This document shows positions 23,886 through 33,749 of a stretch of DNA of 64,000 nt, piece by piece. The DNA lies in contig NZ_JACHMH010000001.1 in assembly GCF_014204915.1 (NCBI RefSeq), positions 8,271,501 to 8,335,500 of the forward strand. The letters run 5' to 3'. A program made the translations under genes and the position numbers. The first letter of the stretch is position 1. Each line of letters opens with the position of its first letter. This DNA comes from Crossiella cryophila. Lineage in GTDB: Bacteria; Actinomycetota; Actinomycetes; Mycobacteriales; Pseudonocardiaceae. The notes under the pieces were generated by a model. That model had not been told where the DNA came from, did not search any database, and saw nothing but the letters and a program-made list of their open reading frames with translations.

Positions 23886-25601
23886 TCAGGCCTCCTTCAC
23901 GGCAGTGGTGGCGGCCGGGGCGGCCTTGCGGTAGGTCGCGTTGAACCGCTGCGCCTCGCCGAGACCGGACAGGCCGGGGCGGGAGAGGAACTTGGAGTTG
24001 GAGGCCAGCGAGACCAGCGGGTGGGTCACCAGGAACACGATCACCAGGTCGAGCACGGTGGACATGCCCAGGGTGAAGGCGAAGCCCTTCACCTGGCCGA
24101 CGGCCAGGATGTAGAGCACCGCGGCGGCCAGGAAGCTGACCGCGTCGGCGGAGAGGATGGTGCGCCGGGCGCGGACCCAGGAGCGCGGCACCGCGGAGCG
24201 GAAGCTGCGGCCCTCGCGCACCTCGTCCTTGAGTCTCTCGAAGAAGACGATGAAGGAGTCGGCGGTGATGCCGATGGCGATGATGAACCCGGCCACGCCG
24301 GCCAGGTCGAGGGTGAAGCCGACCCAGCGGCCAAGCAGCACCAGTACCGCGAAGACCACCAGACCGGTCAGGACCAGCGACAACGCGGTGAGGATGCCCA
24401 GCGCCCGGTAGTAGAACAGGCAGTAGAGCAGCACCAGCCCGAGCCCGATGAGACCGGCGATGAGGCCGGCCTGCAGCGAGGCGAAGCCGAGGGTGGCGGA
24501 GACGGTCTCGAACTCCGACTGCTCGAAGTTGAGCGGCAGTGAGCCGTACTTGAGCGCGTTGGCCAGCTGCTGGGCCTCGTTCTGGGTGAACTGGCCGGTG
24601 ATCTGGGTGCTGCCGCCGACGATGGCCTCGTTGATCGAGGGCGCGGAGACGACCTTGGTGTCGAGCACGAACGCGGCGCGCTTGCCGACGTTCTTGGAGG
24701 TGAACTCGGCCCAGGTCTTCACGCCGTCGCCGTGGAAGTTCAGGGTGACCACGAAGCCGGGGCCCTGGCTGTTGGCCTGGGCGCTGGCGTCGGAGATCTG
24801 CTTGCCGTCCAGGAACACCGGGCCGAGGATCAGCTTCTCGGTGCCCTTCTCGTCACAGGTGGCCAGCGGCAGCTTCGGGTCGTCCAGGCCGGTGAGCGGG
24901 TCGGCGGCCTTGCAGTCCAGGGTCGCCAGGGCGAGCTGCTGCATCTGCTGGTCGCTGAGCAGCGCCGGGTTCTGCCGGATCTCCTTGGCCTGCTTGATGG
25001 CCTCGGGGCCTGCCTTGGGCGCGGGCGGCGCGCTGCTGCTGGGCGGCGGCGCGGCCGGGGAGCTGGGCTGCCCGGTGCCGGTGGGCTGCTGGGCGGGTGC
25101 GATCCGGCCCTGCGGCTTCGGCGAGCTGGTCGGCGCGCCGGCGGCCGGACCGGAGGTGGTCGGCTTGGGCGCGTTGGAGCCGGAGGGCTGGTTGCTGGTG
25201 CTGGGTGCGGGCTGGTTCGTCGCGGGGACCGCGCCGATCACCGCGCGGAAGCCCAGCACCGCGGTGCGGCCCAGGCTGCGGGCCTCGTCCGGGTTGTTGC
25301 CGGGGACCGTGATCACCAGGTTGGTGCCGTCCTGCACGACCTCGGCGCCGGAGATGCCGGAGCCGTTGACGCGCCGGTCGATGATCTCGCGGGCCAGGTT
25401 GAGCGACTCCGCGGAGGGCGGGGCGCCGCTCTCCGACCGCGCGGTCAGCGTGACCCGCGTGCCGCCCTGCAGATCGATGCCCAGCTTCGGCTTCGCCTGC
25501 CCGTCACCGGTGAAGAACACCAGTGAGTAGAGCACGACAATGATCAGTCCGAAGGCGGCGAGGTTGCGCCACGGGCGTACATGCCCAGCCGGAGGTGCCA
25601 C
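23886..25601 (-). CDS. secD: Protein translocase subunit SecD
   Basis: This 571-residue protein has the first membrane helix (NLAAFGLIIVVLYSLVFF), the periplasm-facing P1 region beginning GIDLQGGTRVTLTAR, and the C-terminal membrane core (GVAGFIIAIGITADSFIVFF). A Pro/Ala/Ser/Thr-rich insert of about 75 residues (about 128-200) interrupts the external domain; similar spacers occur in other actinobacterial SecD proteins. It is the middle gene of the secretion operon. The GTG at 25599-25601 is the start. Confidence 0.96.
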   Translation of the reverse strand: MAPPAGHVRPWRNLAAFGLIIVVLYSLVFFTGDGQAKPKLGIDLQGGTRVTLTARSESGAPPSAESLNLAREIIDRRVNGSGISGAEVVQDGTNLVITVPGNNPDEARSLGRTAVLGFRAVIGAVPATNQPAPSTSNQPSGSNAPKPTTSGPAAGAPTSSPKPQGRIAPAQQPTGTGQPSSPAAPPPSSSAPPAPKAGPEAIKQAKEIRQNPALLSDQQMQQLALATLDCKAADPLTGLDDPKLPLATCDEKGTEKLILGPVFLDGKQISDASAQANSQGPGFVVTLNFHGDGVKTWAEFTSKNVGKRAAFVLDTKVVSAPSINEAIVGGSTQITGQFTQNEAQQLANALKYGSLPLNFEQSEFETVSATLGFASLQAGLIAGLIGLGLVLLYCLFYYRALGILTALSLVLTGLVVFAVLVLLGRWVGFTLDLAGVAGFIIAIGITADSFIVFFERLKDEVREGRSFRSAVPRSWVRARRTILSADAVSFLAAAVLYILAVGQVKGFAFTLGMSTVLDLVIVFLVTHPLVSLASNSKFLSRPGLSGLGEAQRFNATYRKAAPAATTAVKEA

Positions 25602-25703
25602 GGTACGTCGGTCTCCTCATGCCAACGGGGCCGTCTGCTGGCCCCGTTGCCGATGGTCAGTGGAAGTCGACCACCCTGCCCGCATCGGGCGAGACAAGGC
25701 GGT

Positions 25704-25734
25704 GCGCCCCCGCGCACGCTGCCTGCGGGGGCGC
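25704..25734 (-). terminator. Hairpin in the yajC-secD gap
   Basis: GCGCCCCCGC and GCGGGGGCGC form a perfect 10-bp stem over an 11-base loop in the 171-bp gap between yajC and secD. It may terminate part of the yajC transcript, so secD may have its own promoter. Confidence 0.6.
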
Positions 25735-25772
25735 CAGAGCCTAGCGCGCCAGGAAAACCTGACGTTAGGGTC

Positions 25773-26162
25773 TTACCGGTTGTTCTTGCCCTGCTCAAGG
25801 GGCGGGGCGATCTCGGCCTTGCTCTCGTTGGCCTTCTCCGCCACCGAGGGGGCCGGGGTCTCGTCCACCTCGTCGGCGTCCACGTCCTCGTCGGCGGTGT
25901 CCTTGACCTTCTCGCGGACCGCCGCGCGCACCCATTCGGTGGTCACACCGGGGGCGAGTTCGAGCAGGATGGTGGTGTCGTCCTCGGCGTCGACCACCGT
26001 CGCGTACAGACCGGAGGTGGTCATGACCCGGTCACCAGGCGCGAGCGAGTTCTGCAGCGACTGCTGGTCCGCGATGGCCCTCTTCTGCTTGCGGACGCTG
26101 AGGAACATCATGACCCCGAGCCCGACAATGAGGAGCGGGAAGATAAATGACGGGTCCATCAT
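25773..26162 (-). CDS. yajC: Preprotein translocase subunit YajC
   Basis: This 129-residue protein has one N-terminal membrane helix (FIFPLLIVGLGVMMFLSVRK) and the YajC core (LAPGDRVMTTSGLYATVVD). A long acidic tail (VKDTADEDVDADEVDE) follows, as in other actinobacteria. YajC associates with SecDF in the Sec machinery. Two adjacent ATGs are possible; GGAGA is nearer the ideal spacing for the second (26157-26159). It leads the secD-secF genes and follows ruvB with 103 bp between. Confidence 0.93.
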   Translation of the reverse strand: MMDPSFIFPLLIVGLGVMMFLSVRKQKRAIADQQSLQNSLAPGDRVMTTSGLYATVVDAEDDTTILLELAPGVTTEWVRAAVREKVKDTADEDVDADEVDETPAPSVAEKANESKAEIAPPLEQGKNNR

Positions 26163-26265
26163 TCTCCGTTCGGCGGAGGCCGCCCTGACGGCCTGACCTC
26201 CGGTTTGTTCGGGTATGCGGGTACGAGTGTGCCAGGTGTCACTCGCTGTGCGGCCAGGGCGGGGG

Positions 26266-27303
26266 CTAACCCACCTCGCCGGGAGCCTGGGCCGGGGGTT
26301 CAAGCCCGAGGTGACGCCATGCCGACACGGTAGCGACCCGCCCGCGCGGTGTTCGCGCGAGCATGCCCGCCCGCACCAGGTACGGCTCGCAGACCTCCTC
26401 GACGGTGGTCGGCTCCTCACCCACCGCCACAGCCAGGGTAGACACCCCGACCGGTCCACCTCCAAACGACCGCACCAAAGCACCCAGAACGGCACGATCC
26501 AGGCGGTCGAGGCCGAGTTCGTCGACGTCGTAGACCTGGAGGGCGGCCATGGCGATGTCCCTGGTCACGGCGCCGTCGGCGCGGACCTCGGCGTAGTCGC
26601 GGACCCGGCGGAGCAGCCGGTTGGCGATCCGGGGGGTGCCGCGGGAGCGGCCGGCGATCTCGACCGCGCCGTCGGGGCGCAGGTCGACGCCGAGGATGGT
26701 GGCCGAGCGGGTGAGGATGCGTTCGAGTTCGCCGGGGACGTAGAACTCCATGTGCGCGGTGAAGCCGAAGCGGTCGCGCAGCGGGCCGGTCAGCGAGCCG
26801 GACCGGGTGGTGGCCCCGACCAGGGTGAACGGGGCGATGTCCAGGGGGATGCTGGTGGCGCCGGGGCCCTTGCCGACCACGACGTCGACCCGGAAGTCCT
26901 CCATGGCCAGGTAGAGCATCTCCTCGGCTGGCCGGGCGATGCGGTGGATCTCGTCGATGAAGAGCACGTCGCCCTCGGCCAGGTTGGACAGCATCGCGGC
27001 CAGGTCGCCGGCGCGTTCCAGGGCCGGGCCGGAGGTGATCCGCAGCGCGGCGCCCAGTTCGGCGGCGATGATCATGGCGAGGCTGGTCTTGCCGAGTCCT
27101 GGCGGGCCGGAGAGCAGCACGTGGTCGGGTGGCGAGCCGCGCCGCATGGCGCCGCCGAGCACCAGTTCGAGCTGTTCGCGGACCCGGGCCTGGCCGACGA
27201 ACTCGGTCAGGTTCTTCGGGCGCAGCCCGGTCTCGTCCTCCCGTTCCCCGGTGGCGGGGTAGGGGGAGAGCGGGGTCTCCTCGTCGAGGTCGTCGTCGAA
27301 CAC
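26266..27303 (-). CDS. ruvB: Holliday junction branch migration helicase RuvB
   Basis: This 345-residue AAA+ motor drives branch migration of Holliday junctions with RuvA. The Walker A motif GPPGLGKT is at residues 66-73, Walker B is in [10 protein letters not shown], and the sensor/arginine region is [18 protein letters not shown]. The C-terminal winged helix is present. GTG start. It lies 12 bp downstream of ruvA, as the last gene of ruvC-ruvA-ruvB under a LexA-type site. Confidence 0.97.
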   Translation of the reverse strand: MFDDDLDEETPLSPYPATGEREDETGLRPKNLTEFVGQARVREQLELVLGGAMRRGSPPDHVLLSGPPGLGKTSLAMIIAAELGAALRITSGPALERAGDLAAMLSNLAEGDVLFIDEIHRIARPAEEMLYLAMEDFRVDVVVGKGPGATSIPLDIAPFTLVGATTRSGSLTGPLRDRFGFTAHMEFYVPGELERILTRSATILGVDLRPDGAVEIAGRSRGTPRIANRLLRRVRDYAEVRADGAVTRDIAMAALQVYDVDELGLDRLDRAVLGALVRSFGGGPVGVSTLAVAVGEEPTTVEEVCEPYLVRAGMLARTPRGRVATVSAWRHLGLEPPAQAPGEVG

Positions 27304-27315
27304 CGCGCGGCCCCG

Positions 27316-27906
27316 TTACTTCTTGCGTCCGAGCCCGGCCAGGGCCTGGCGCAGCACGGTGGCGGTGTCGCCACCGCCGTCGGCGAGCACGGACTCCACC
27401 GCCGCCTCGGCCTGTTTGGCCGGGAAGCCGAGGCCGAGGAGGGCTTCCACCACCTGGCCGCGGACCTGGTCGTGGTCGACGCCGGGCAGGCTGGCGCTGG
27501 GCAGCAGCGCGCCGACCTTGTCCCGCAGTTCGATGACCAGGCGTTCGGCGCCCTTGCGGCCGACGCCGGGGACCTGGGTGAGCACGGTGATGTTGCCCTC
27601 GGCCAGCGCGGCGCACAGCTTGTCCGGTTCGAGCACGGCGAGCACGGCCAGGGCGAGTTTGGGGCCGACGCCGGTGACGGTCTGCAGCAGACCGAAGAGT
27701 TCGCGGGCCTCGTCGGTGGCGAAGCCGAACAGGGTGAGGGAGTCCTCGCGCACGACCAGCGTGGTGGACAGCCGGGCCTCCTCCCCGCGGCGCAGGGTGG
27801 CCAGGGTGGCGGGGGTGGTGCGCACCGCGAGCCCGACCCCGCCGACCTCGATGACGGCGTGGTCGAGGCTGATGGCGAGCACCTGGCCGCGTACCGAGGA
27901 AATCAC
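27316..27906 (-). CDS. ruvA: Holliday junction DNA helicase subunit RuvA
   Basis: This 196-residue protein has the N-terminal OB-fold ([20 protein letters not shown]), the helix-hairpin-helix region ([39 protein letters not shown]) and the C-terminal RuvB-contacting domain ([19 protein letters not shown]). It forms the tetramer that binds the four-way junction. It lies 4 bp after ruvC in the resolvasome operon. Confidence 0.96.
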   Translation of the reverse strand: MISSVRGQVLAISLDHAVIEVGGVGLAVRTTPATLATLRRGEEARLSTTLVVREDSLTLFGFATDEARELFGLLQTVTGVGPKLALAVLAVLEPDKLCAALAEGNITVLTQVPGVGRKGAERLVIELRDKVGALLPSASLPGVDHDQVRGQVVEALLGLGFPAKQAEAAVESVLADGGGDTATVLRQALAGLGRKK

Positions 27907-27910
27907 GTGA

Positions 27911-28501
27911 TCACTTGTTCCTTGTCCGGGCGGGCTTGGCCGCCGTCCTGGCCGCGGCGGCGAGCCGGGCCTTGTGCGCCTGGGCGAGCTGGGCGGCCCT
28001 GGCCTGGGCCTCGGCCAGCCGGGACTGCATGGGCGCGCGCCAGATGTGGCAGATGGCCAGGCCGAGCGCGTCGGCGGCGTCAGCCGGTTTCGGCGCCTCG
28101 GTGAGCCCGAGGACCTTGGTGACCATGGCGGTGACCTGGGCCTTGTCCGCCCGGCCGGATCCGGTGAGCGCGGCCTTCATCTCGCTGGGGGTGTGGAAGG
28201 CCACCGGCAGGTCGCGGCGGGCCGCGCACAGCGCGATCACCCCGCCCGCCTGCGCGGTGCCCATGGCGGTGCGCACGTTGTGCTGGCTGAAGACCCGTTC
28301 CACCGAGATGACGTCCGGGCGGTAGCGATCGAGCCAGAGTTCGGCGGCGTCGGCGATCTGCATCAGCCGCACGGCCAGTGGGGCGTCGACCGGGGTGCGG
28401 ATGACGTCCACGGCGATGGCGCGGACGCTGCGGCCGGTGCCGCCGTCGACCACGGCGATGCCGCAGCGGGTCAGGCCGGGGTCCACTCCCAGCACGCGCA
28501 C
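27911..28501 (-). CDS. ruvC: Crossover junction endodeoxyribonuclease RuvC
   Basis: This 196-residue resolvase cuts Holliday junctions. The catalytic acids are visible: Asp7 ([12 protein letters not shown]), Glu in [12 protein letters not shown], and the paired aspartates in [15 protein letters not shown]. The GTG at 28499-28501 is preferred because GGGAG lies 8 bases upstream and the protein then starts [10 protein letters not shown]; a TTG at 28510 is also in frame. The C-terminal tail is Ala/Arg-rich and longer than in E. coli. A near-consensus LexA box lies 23 bp upstream, as is usual for actinobacterial ruvC. Confidence 0.96.
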   Translation of the reverse strand: MRVLGVDPGLTRCGIAVVDGGTGRSVRAIAVDVIRTPVDAPLAVRLMQIADAAELWLDRYRPDVISVERVFSQHNVRTAMGTAQAGGVIALCAARRDLPVAFHTPSEMKAALTGSGRADKAQVTAMVTKVLGLTEAPKPADAADALGLAICHIWRAPMQSRLAEAQARAAQLAQAHKARLAAAARTAAKPARTRNK

Positions 28502-28524
28502 GCAGACCAACTCCCGATCAACTG

Positions 28525-28540
28525 GCGAACACTCGTTCGA
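28525..28540 (-). promoter_or_regulatory. LexA (SOS) box of ruvCAB
   Basis: GCGAACACTCGTTCGA (plus strand) differs from TCGAAC-N4-GTTCGA at one position and sits 23 bp before the chosen ruvC start. LexA control of ruvC is known in mycobacteria. Confidence 0.8.
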
Positions 28541-28624
28541 ACCCTAGAGGGCGAGCCGATTCCCCGGGCGGGTGACACGCGATTTCGTGGACAGTCACCC
28601 GGCGACTGGGTACCGTCGGCGTTG

Positions 28625-28640
28625 CAATGCGATCGCATTG
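28625..28640. promoter_or_regulatory. 16-bp palindrome before the FAD oxidase gene
   Basis: CAATGCGATCGCATTG is a perfect palindrome ending 21 bp before the oxidase ATG. Its position suits an operator, but no regulator gene is adjacent. Confidence 0.5.
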
Positions 28641-28661
28641 GATCTCTTGGGGGTTCTTGAG

Positions 28662-30287
28662 ATGAATGATGTCAGCAGACGTGGCTTCCTGGCCGGAGCC
28701 GCCGCGGTCGGCGGCCTGGCGGCCACCGGCGGGGTGGCCGCGGCGGCCCCGGCGGAGGCGGCCGGTGGTGGTCATCCGCCGCTGGGCCCGGTGACGGTGC
28801 GGCCGGGCGACCCGAGGTATGAGGACCTGCGGATCAAGGGGATCAACGTCCGCTTCCGCCCGAGTCCGGAAGCCTTCCAGCTGGTCGGTTCGACCGAGCA
28901 GGTGGTGCGCGCGGTGCAGGAGGCGGTGCGCGCGGGCAAGCGGATCACCGTGCGCGGCGGCGGCCACTCCTGCGAGGACTTCGTCGGCGACGGCGCGCAG
29001 GTGATCATCGACCTGTCCCAGTTCCACGACGTGTACTTCGACCCGCGCCGCAACGCCTTCGCCATCGAGGCGGGCGCCACCCTGCGCGAGGTGTACAAGA
29101 CGCTGTACCTGGGCTGGGGTGTGACCGTGCCGGGCGGGGAGTGCGGGGAGGTCGGCGTCGGCGGGCACATCCAGGGCGGCGGTTACGGCCCGCAGTCCCG
29201 CAAGCTGGGCGTGATGGTGGACTACCTGCACGCGGTGGAGGTGGTGGTCGTGGACAAGGACGGCACCGCCCGAGCGGTGGTCGCCACCCGCGAGCCGCAC
29301 GACCCCAACCGGGACCTGTGGTGGGCGCACACCGGTGGCGGCGGCGGCAATTTCGGCGTGGTCACCCGGTACTGGATGCGCGACCCCAAGGCCAAGGGCA
29401 ATGACCCCACGAAGTTGCTGCCGAAACCGGCTCCCGCGGTGCTGACCGGGGTGGCGCTGTGCGGCTGGGCGGAGATCGACGAGACCCGCTTCGTCCGGCT
29501 GATGCGCAACTACGGCGAGTTCATGGAGCAGCACAAGGGCGCGGACTCCCCGTACGCCTCGCTGTGGTCGGCCTTCCTGGTGCCCTGCCCGACCGAGGGC
29601 GCGCACCAGGGCGGGTTCATCTTCACCGGCCAGCTCGACGCCACCGTGCCCAACGCGGACAAGCTCCTCGCCGACTATTTCGCCGCGGTCACCGCCGGGG
29701 TGGACAAGGGCGTGCACGTGCTCCCGCCCGAACGCCGGACCTGGCTGACCAGCGCGCTGTCCTCGGGCACCAACCAGGAATCCGGGCGCTACAAACAGAA
29801 ATCGGCCTACCTGCGCAAGCGCTACACCGACGAACAGGCCCGCATCGCCTACCGGCACATCACCAAGGCCAAGGCCCCCGAGGGCACCAGCCCGCCGCCG
29901 ATGCTGTGGCTGTTGTCCTTCGGCGGCAAGGTGAACACGGTCGCCCCCGAGGCCACCGCCATGCCGCAACGCGACTCCATCCTCAAGGCCACCTTCATCA
30001 CCTACTGGCCCGACCCCGCCCAGGAGGCCCTGGAGATCCGCCGCGTCCGCGAACTCTTCCGCGACCTCTACGCCGACACCGGCGGCGTCCCGGTCCCCAA
30101 CGCCGCCAACGACGGCTGCTACATCAACTACCCCGACATCGACATGGCCGACCCGGCCTGGAACACCTCCGGCGTGCCATGGCACGAGCTGTTCTACAAG
30201 GGCAACTACCCGAGGTTGCAGCAGGTCAAGGCCAAGTGGGACCCGCGAAACGTCTTCCACCACGCCCTGTCCATCCGCCTGCCGTGA
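28662..30287 (+). CDS. Tat-exported BBE-type FAD-linked oxidase
   Basis: This 541-residue protein starts with a twin-arginine signal (SRRGFLAG, then a long Ala/Gly hydrophobic stretch). It contains the FAD_binding_4 domain with His102 (RGGGHSCEDF) and Cys161 (PGGECGEVGVGGH), the pair that attaches FAD bicovalently in the berberine-bridge-enzyme group. A C-terminal BBE segment (NAANDGCYINYPDIDM) completes it. Such enzymes oxidise sugars, oligosaccharides or natural products with oxygen as acceptor. The substrate is unknown. The ATG at 28662 follows TTGGGGG. It diverges from ruvC and stops 24 bp before the STAND gene. Confidence 0.9.
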   Translation: MNDVSRRGFLAGAAAVGGLAATGGVAAAAPAEAAGGGHPPLGPVTVRPGDPRYEDLRIKGINVRFRPSPEAFQLVGSTEQVVRAVQEAVRAGKRITVRGGGHSCEDFVGDGAQVIIDLSQFHDVYFDPRRNAFAIEAGATLREVYKTLYLGWGVTVPGGECGEVGVGGHIQGGGYGPQSRKLGVMVDYLHAVEVVVVDKDGTARAVVATREPHDPNRDLWWAHTGGGGGNFGVVTRYWMRDPKAKGNDPTKLLPKPAPAVLTGVALCGWAEIDETRFVRLMRNYGEFMEQHKGADSPYASLWSAFLVPCPTEGAHQGGFIFTGQLDATVPNADKLLADYFAAVTAGVDKGVHVLPPERRTWLTSALSSGTNQESGRYKQKSAYLRKRYTDEQARIAYRHITKAKAPEGTSPPPMLWLLSFGGKVNTVAPEATAMPQRDSILKATFITYWPDPAQEALEIRRVRELFRDLYADTGGVPVPNAANDGCYINYPDIDMADPAWNTSGVPWHELFYKGNYPRLQQVKAKWDPRNVFHHALSIRLP

Positions 30288-30311
30288 CCCCGGTGTCGTA
30301 GCCTCAACCCG

Positions 30312-33300
30312 GTGCGCCGAGGTGACCACCACCCGCTCGACCTGCTCCCGCTGTTCCTGGGCGTGCTGCTGGGTCTGGGCACCAACCTGGTCACCTCGGC
30401 CCCGGACAACTGGTGGTCTCCGCTGCAACCAGTGGCCCGGTATGCCTGGGTGTGGCTGCCCGCGTTGATCTTGGCGATCTACCTGGCCGAACACCTCCGC
30501 CGCCACTTGGCCACCCGGCATCGCGTGTGGCACGACGGCAGTCCTTACCCCGGGTTGGAGTCCTTCACCGCTGATCGGGCCGCGGTGTTCTTCGGGCGCG
30601 ACAACGAAACCCGCGAACTCCTGGAGCGCCTCGCTCGGTCTGGTGGCGATCCGGCGCACCGGTTCGTGCCGTTGGTCGGGCCGTCCGGTACTGGCAAGTC
30701 GTCGCTGATCCAGGCGGGTGTGCTGGCCGGGCTGAACTCCCGATGGACCGTCTTCGGGCCGGTGGAACCTGGGCCGGATCCGTTCGGGGCGTTGGCTTCG
30801 GCGTTGACTGCCACTGATCGGAGTCGGTGCGCCCGGTTGCTGCGGGACGAAGCGGCCCAACTCCCCCAGCGTCCGCCGACTGATCTGGCCGCTCGTTTGG
30901 CCGGGACCCGCTGTCTGCTGGTGATTGACCAGTGGGAGGACCTGACCCGGGTGCCGGAGGCTGAGCGGACGTTGTTCGTCAGCCTGATCGAGGCGGTGTT
31001 GGCGGCTCAGCCGAATCTGCACGTGCTGGTCGCGTTGCGGCCGGATGCGTATGGGATTTTCTCGGCGAACCGACTGTTTGCGCGCCCGTATGCGGTCGGC
31101 CACCTGACACCTCGGTCGATACTTCAGGTGATCGTCGGGCCTGCCCAGGCGGCTGGCATCGACTTCGAGGCTGGGCTAGTCGGGCAGATGGTCTCGGAGG
31201 CGACGGTTGGGGATGCGTTGCCGCTGCTGGGGCATTTGTTGCAGCGGTTGTCCGGCGCCAAAGTCATCACGGTTGAGGCGTACGACCGGGCTGGTCGGGT
31301 TGGCGGGGCGATTGCTCGGCATGCGGATGAGGTCAGGCTTGCGCTGGCCGCGGTACATCCGGATGCGGAGATCGAGGCGACATTGCTGCGGTTCGTCTCG
31401 TGGGAGGGGAGGGAACCCACTCGGCGGGCTGTATTCACCGCCGACCTGGACACCACCGGGTTTCGCATCGCCGATGAGTTCCGGGCGGCCCGGCTTTTGG
31501 TCGAGGCGGACGATGGTAAGTCCTTCGACTTGGCGCACGATGCCTTGCTGCGCCAATGGTCCTGGCTACACGACCTGATCATCGAGAACGAGGACCGCCT
31601 TCGCCGGTTGGCGTTGTTGAACAGTCAGGCGCGGGCTTGGGCGGTCGAGCGACGGGACGATGATCTGCTTCGCGGGCAGGCACTTGTGCTCGCCACGGGG
31701 ACGGCCGCGGATGGCGTGGTGGCCGAGTTCATCGCCGCTTCCCAAGTCGCCCAACGACTTTCCGCCGGAATTCGAGCGAGGCAGGCGGCATCTTGGGCCC
31801 GACAACACCGCGACAGCGATATCGAACTGGCCCGATCAATCGCCGCCGCGGCGGTACGCGAATCGGCGTCACCAGCGGCGGTCCTGTCACTGTGGGGGCT
31901 GCTGGCCGAACCCGCCCGCAAGCGGTTTCCCTTGGGACACACCGGGGGAATCCTGGCAATGGCGTGGCTGGCCAACGAGAGTCGCCTGCTGACCGTCGGG
32001 TCGGACGGCCTCGAGTGCGTCTGGAACCGCGCTGGCGACCTGGTGGAGACCGCCGATCTTCCGTTGGCCAACCCGTATCGCGCCGAACTTTCCCCGGACG
32101 GCAGCAAAATCGTGCTCGGCGAATACGCCGGCGCGAGAGGAGTCTGGTCGAGAACGGACGGCCGGTGGATCGCACCGACTCTGAGTGATGAGCATTCCAT
32201 CAACTTCCGCTGGTCCAACGACAGTTCCCGCCTGTTCGCCTGGTCCGAGCACTCCGGGGCACAGGTGTGGACGATTCGAGAAGACGGTCCGTGCACAGGC
32301 AGGCGAGTGGCCGCGAAACACATCCACGCCGTTAGCTGGTCACCGGATGACACGCTGATCGCGTTGGGCGGCGAGGGCACGGTGACCATCCTGGAAACCT
32401 CGTCCTGGACCATTGTGTCCACGCGGTGGACCTACCGGGTGAACGACCTGACCTGGTCGCCGACCGGCGATCGACTGGCCATATTGGTAAGCGATCGGCC
32501 TGCTCGGCAACTGATCAACACACTGATCATCCTTGACCTGCGCACGTCTGCCGAGGAGACCCTGGATTCCCCTGGTACAACCCGGGTTTCCTGGTCACCG
32601 GCCGGATCGGTGATCGCGATGGTCAGGACCTCCATGGGGGACATCCAACTGCTGAACGCCGCGGACCTCAGCACACTGGGCCATCATCAGCGGAGCAGGG
32701 AAACACTGCTGTGCTGGTCAGCTTCCGGCACAGTGCTGGCGTTCATGGGAAACGCGGACTCGGCCACGATCTGGGACATCGCGACCGGCGACCTGGCGGT
32801 CGGCCGGGGTGGCAAACTCGCCGTGGCGGCCAGCCACCCGGACCCTTCTCGTCTTGCGCTGTCCCAGTACAACTCGAGCGGTGTCGTGCTGGCTGGCTGG
32901 ACACCCGCGGAGTGGATACAGCTTCCCTATCCGATTGACCAGTGGCGGCAGGCACTCATCTGGTCGGCGGCCACCGGACTGGTCGCAGCCACGTACAACG
33001 GAACGGTGGTCGTGTGGTCGGCGACAACGCACCAGATCCTGCGACGCTACCCGCTGGGCAATCGGAATGGTGCGTTCCTGGCCTGGTCACAGGATGGGCG
33101 ACACTTGGCAGCCCGCCGGAACGAGCGTCCGGCCAGCGGTCCGTCCGAGGTGCTGGTGTGGTCGATGGACCACCAGGAACCAATCGCGTCCTTCGCCACC
33201 ACGGGCCAAGGCGGCCCGCTCGCCTGGTCTCCGGACAATGACCGGCTCGCCGTGTTCGATGGCTCGCACTCCATCGAGGTGTGGTCACTGTCCGCACGGG

Positions 33301-33740
33301 AGCGCGTTGGGGTGATCGAGGCGGTGGCAGGTGTCAGCCAGCTCAGCTGGTCACCGGACGGCAGGCTGCTGGCCGGAGCGGGCACGGACCGGGCCATCCG
33401 CTGCTGGGACGTGGCTACCCGGGCGGGTCACAGCGCGAGCACCAGCCTCACGTCCACGGTCGGGTTCCTCGACTGGTCACCGGATGGCAGGCGAATCCTG
33501 AGTCATGCCGATGACCTGCGCATCTGGGACGCGGACACCGGCGACGAACTGGCCGCCCTCACCACGCACGGCCAGGTCATCGAGGCAGGCTGGTACGACG
33601 ACCACACGATCCGGGTGCTCAACCGCGACGGCGTGCTGCTGACCTGGACCCCGGTCGAGGACCCCGCCGCCCTGCTGGCCATCGCCAACGCCCGGGAGCT
33701 GACCGCCGAAGAGCGGGTCCGGTTCGGCCTGACCTCGTAG
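30312..33740 (+). CDS. Membrane-anchored nSTAND1 NTPase with WD40 propellers
   Basis: This 1142-residue protein has two membrane helices at the N-terminus (about residues 10-28 and 44-60). Next is the nSTAND1 entry motif PYPGLESFTADRAAVFFGRD (79-98), a P-loop NTPase with Walker A GPSGTGKSSL (123-132) and Walker B LLVIDQWED (202-210), and a helical arm with a winged-helix-like block. From about residue 535 to 1125 there are some fourteen WD40-like blades, each with a W-S-P-D/T core such as LAWSPDNDRLAVFD and LSWSPDGRLLAGAG, enough for two seven-bladed propellers. STAND proteins are signal-sensing switches, many in immunity or programmed death. No effector domain is fused. The serpin gene starts 9 bp after its stop, so the three genes look like one operon. 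GTG start; no clear ribosome binding site. Confidence 0.88.
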   Translation: MRRGDHHPLDLLPLFLGVLLGLGTNLVTSAPDNWWSPLQPVARYAWVWLPALILAIYLAEHLRRHLATRHRVWHDGSPYPGLESFTADRAAVFFGRDNETRELLERLARSGGDPAHRFVPLVGPSGTGKSSLIQAGVLAGLNSRWTVFGPVEPGPDPFGALASALTATDRSRCARLLRDEAAQLPQRPPTDLAARLAGTRCLLVIDQWEDLTRVPEAERTLFVSLIEAVLAAQPNLHVLVALRPDAYGIFSANRLFARPYAVGHLTPRSILQVIVGPAQAAGIDFEAGLVGQMVSEATVGDALPLLGHLLQRLSGAKVITVEAYDRAGRVGGAIARHADEVRLALAAVHPDAEIEATLLRFVSWEGREPTRRAVFTADLDTTGFRIADEFRAARLLVEADDGKSFDLAHDALLRQWSWLHDLIIENEDRLRRLALLNSQARAWAVERRDDDLLRGQALVLATGTAADGVVAEFIAASQVAQRLSAGIRARQAASWARQHRDSDIELARSIAAAAVRESASPAAVLSLWGLLAEPARKRFPLGHTGGILAMAWLANESRLLTVGSDGLECVWNRAGDLVETADLPLANPYRAELSPDGSKIVLGEYAGARGVWSRTDGRWIAPTLSDEHSINFRWSNDSSRLFAWSEHSGAQVWTIREDGPCTGRRVAAKHIHAVSWSPDDTLIALGGEGTVTILETSSWTIVSTRWTYRVNDLTWSPTGDRLAILVSDRPARQLINTLIILDLRTSAEETLDSPGTTRVSWSPAGSVIAMVRTSMGDIQLLNAADLSTLGHHQRSRETLLCWSASGTVLAFMGNADSATIWDIATGDLAVGRGGKLAVAASHPDPSRLALSQYNSSGVVLAGWTPAEWIQLPYPIDQWRQALIWSAATGLVAATYNGTVVVWSATTHQILRRYPLGNRNGAFLAWSQDGRHLAARRNERPASGPSEVLVWSMDHQEPIASFATTGQGGPLAWSPDNDRLAVFDGSHSIEVWSLSARERVGVIEAVAGVSQLSWSPDGRLLAGAGTDRAIRCWDVATRAGHSASTSLTSTVGFLDWSPDGRRILSHADDLRIWDADTGDELAALTTHGQVIEAGWYDDHTIRVLNRDGVLLTWTPVEDPAALLAIANARELTAEERVRFGLTS

Positions 33741-33749
33741 CCTGCGGCC

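Noticed and set aside
28518-31103. Long minus-strand frame across the FAD oxidase and STAND genes
   Set aside because: It crosses two well-supported genes on the other strand and shows only low-complexity text.
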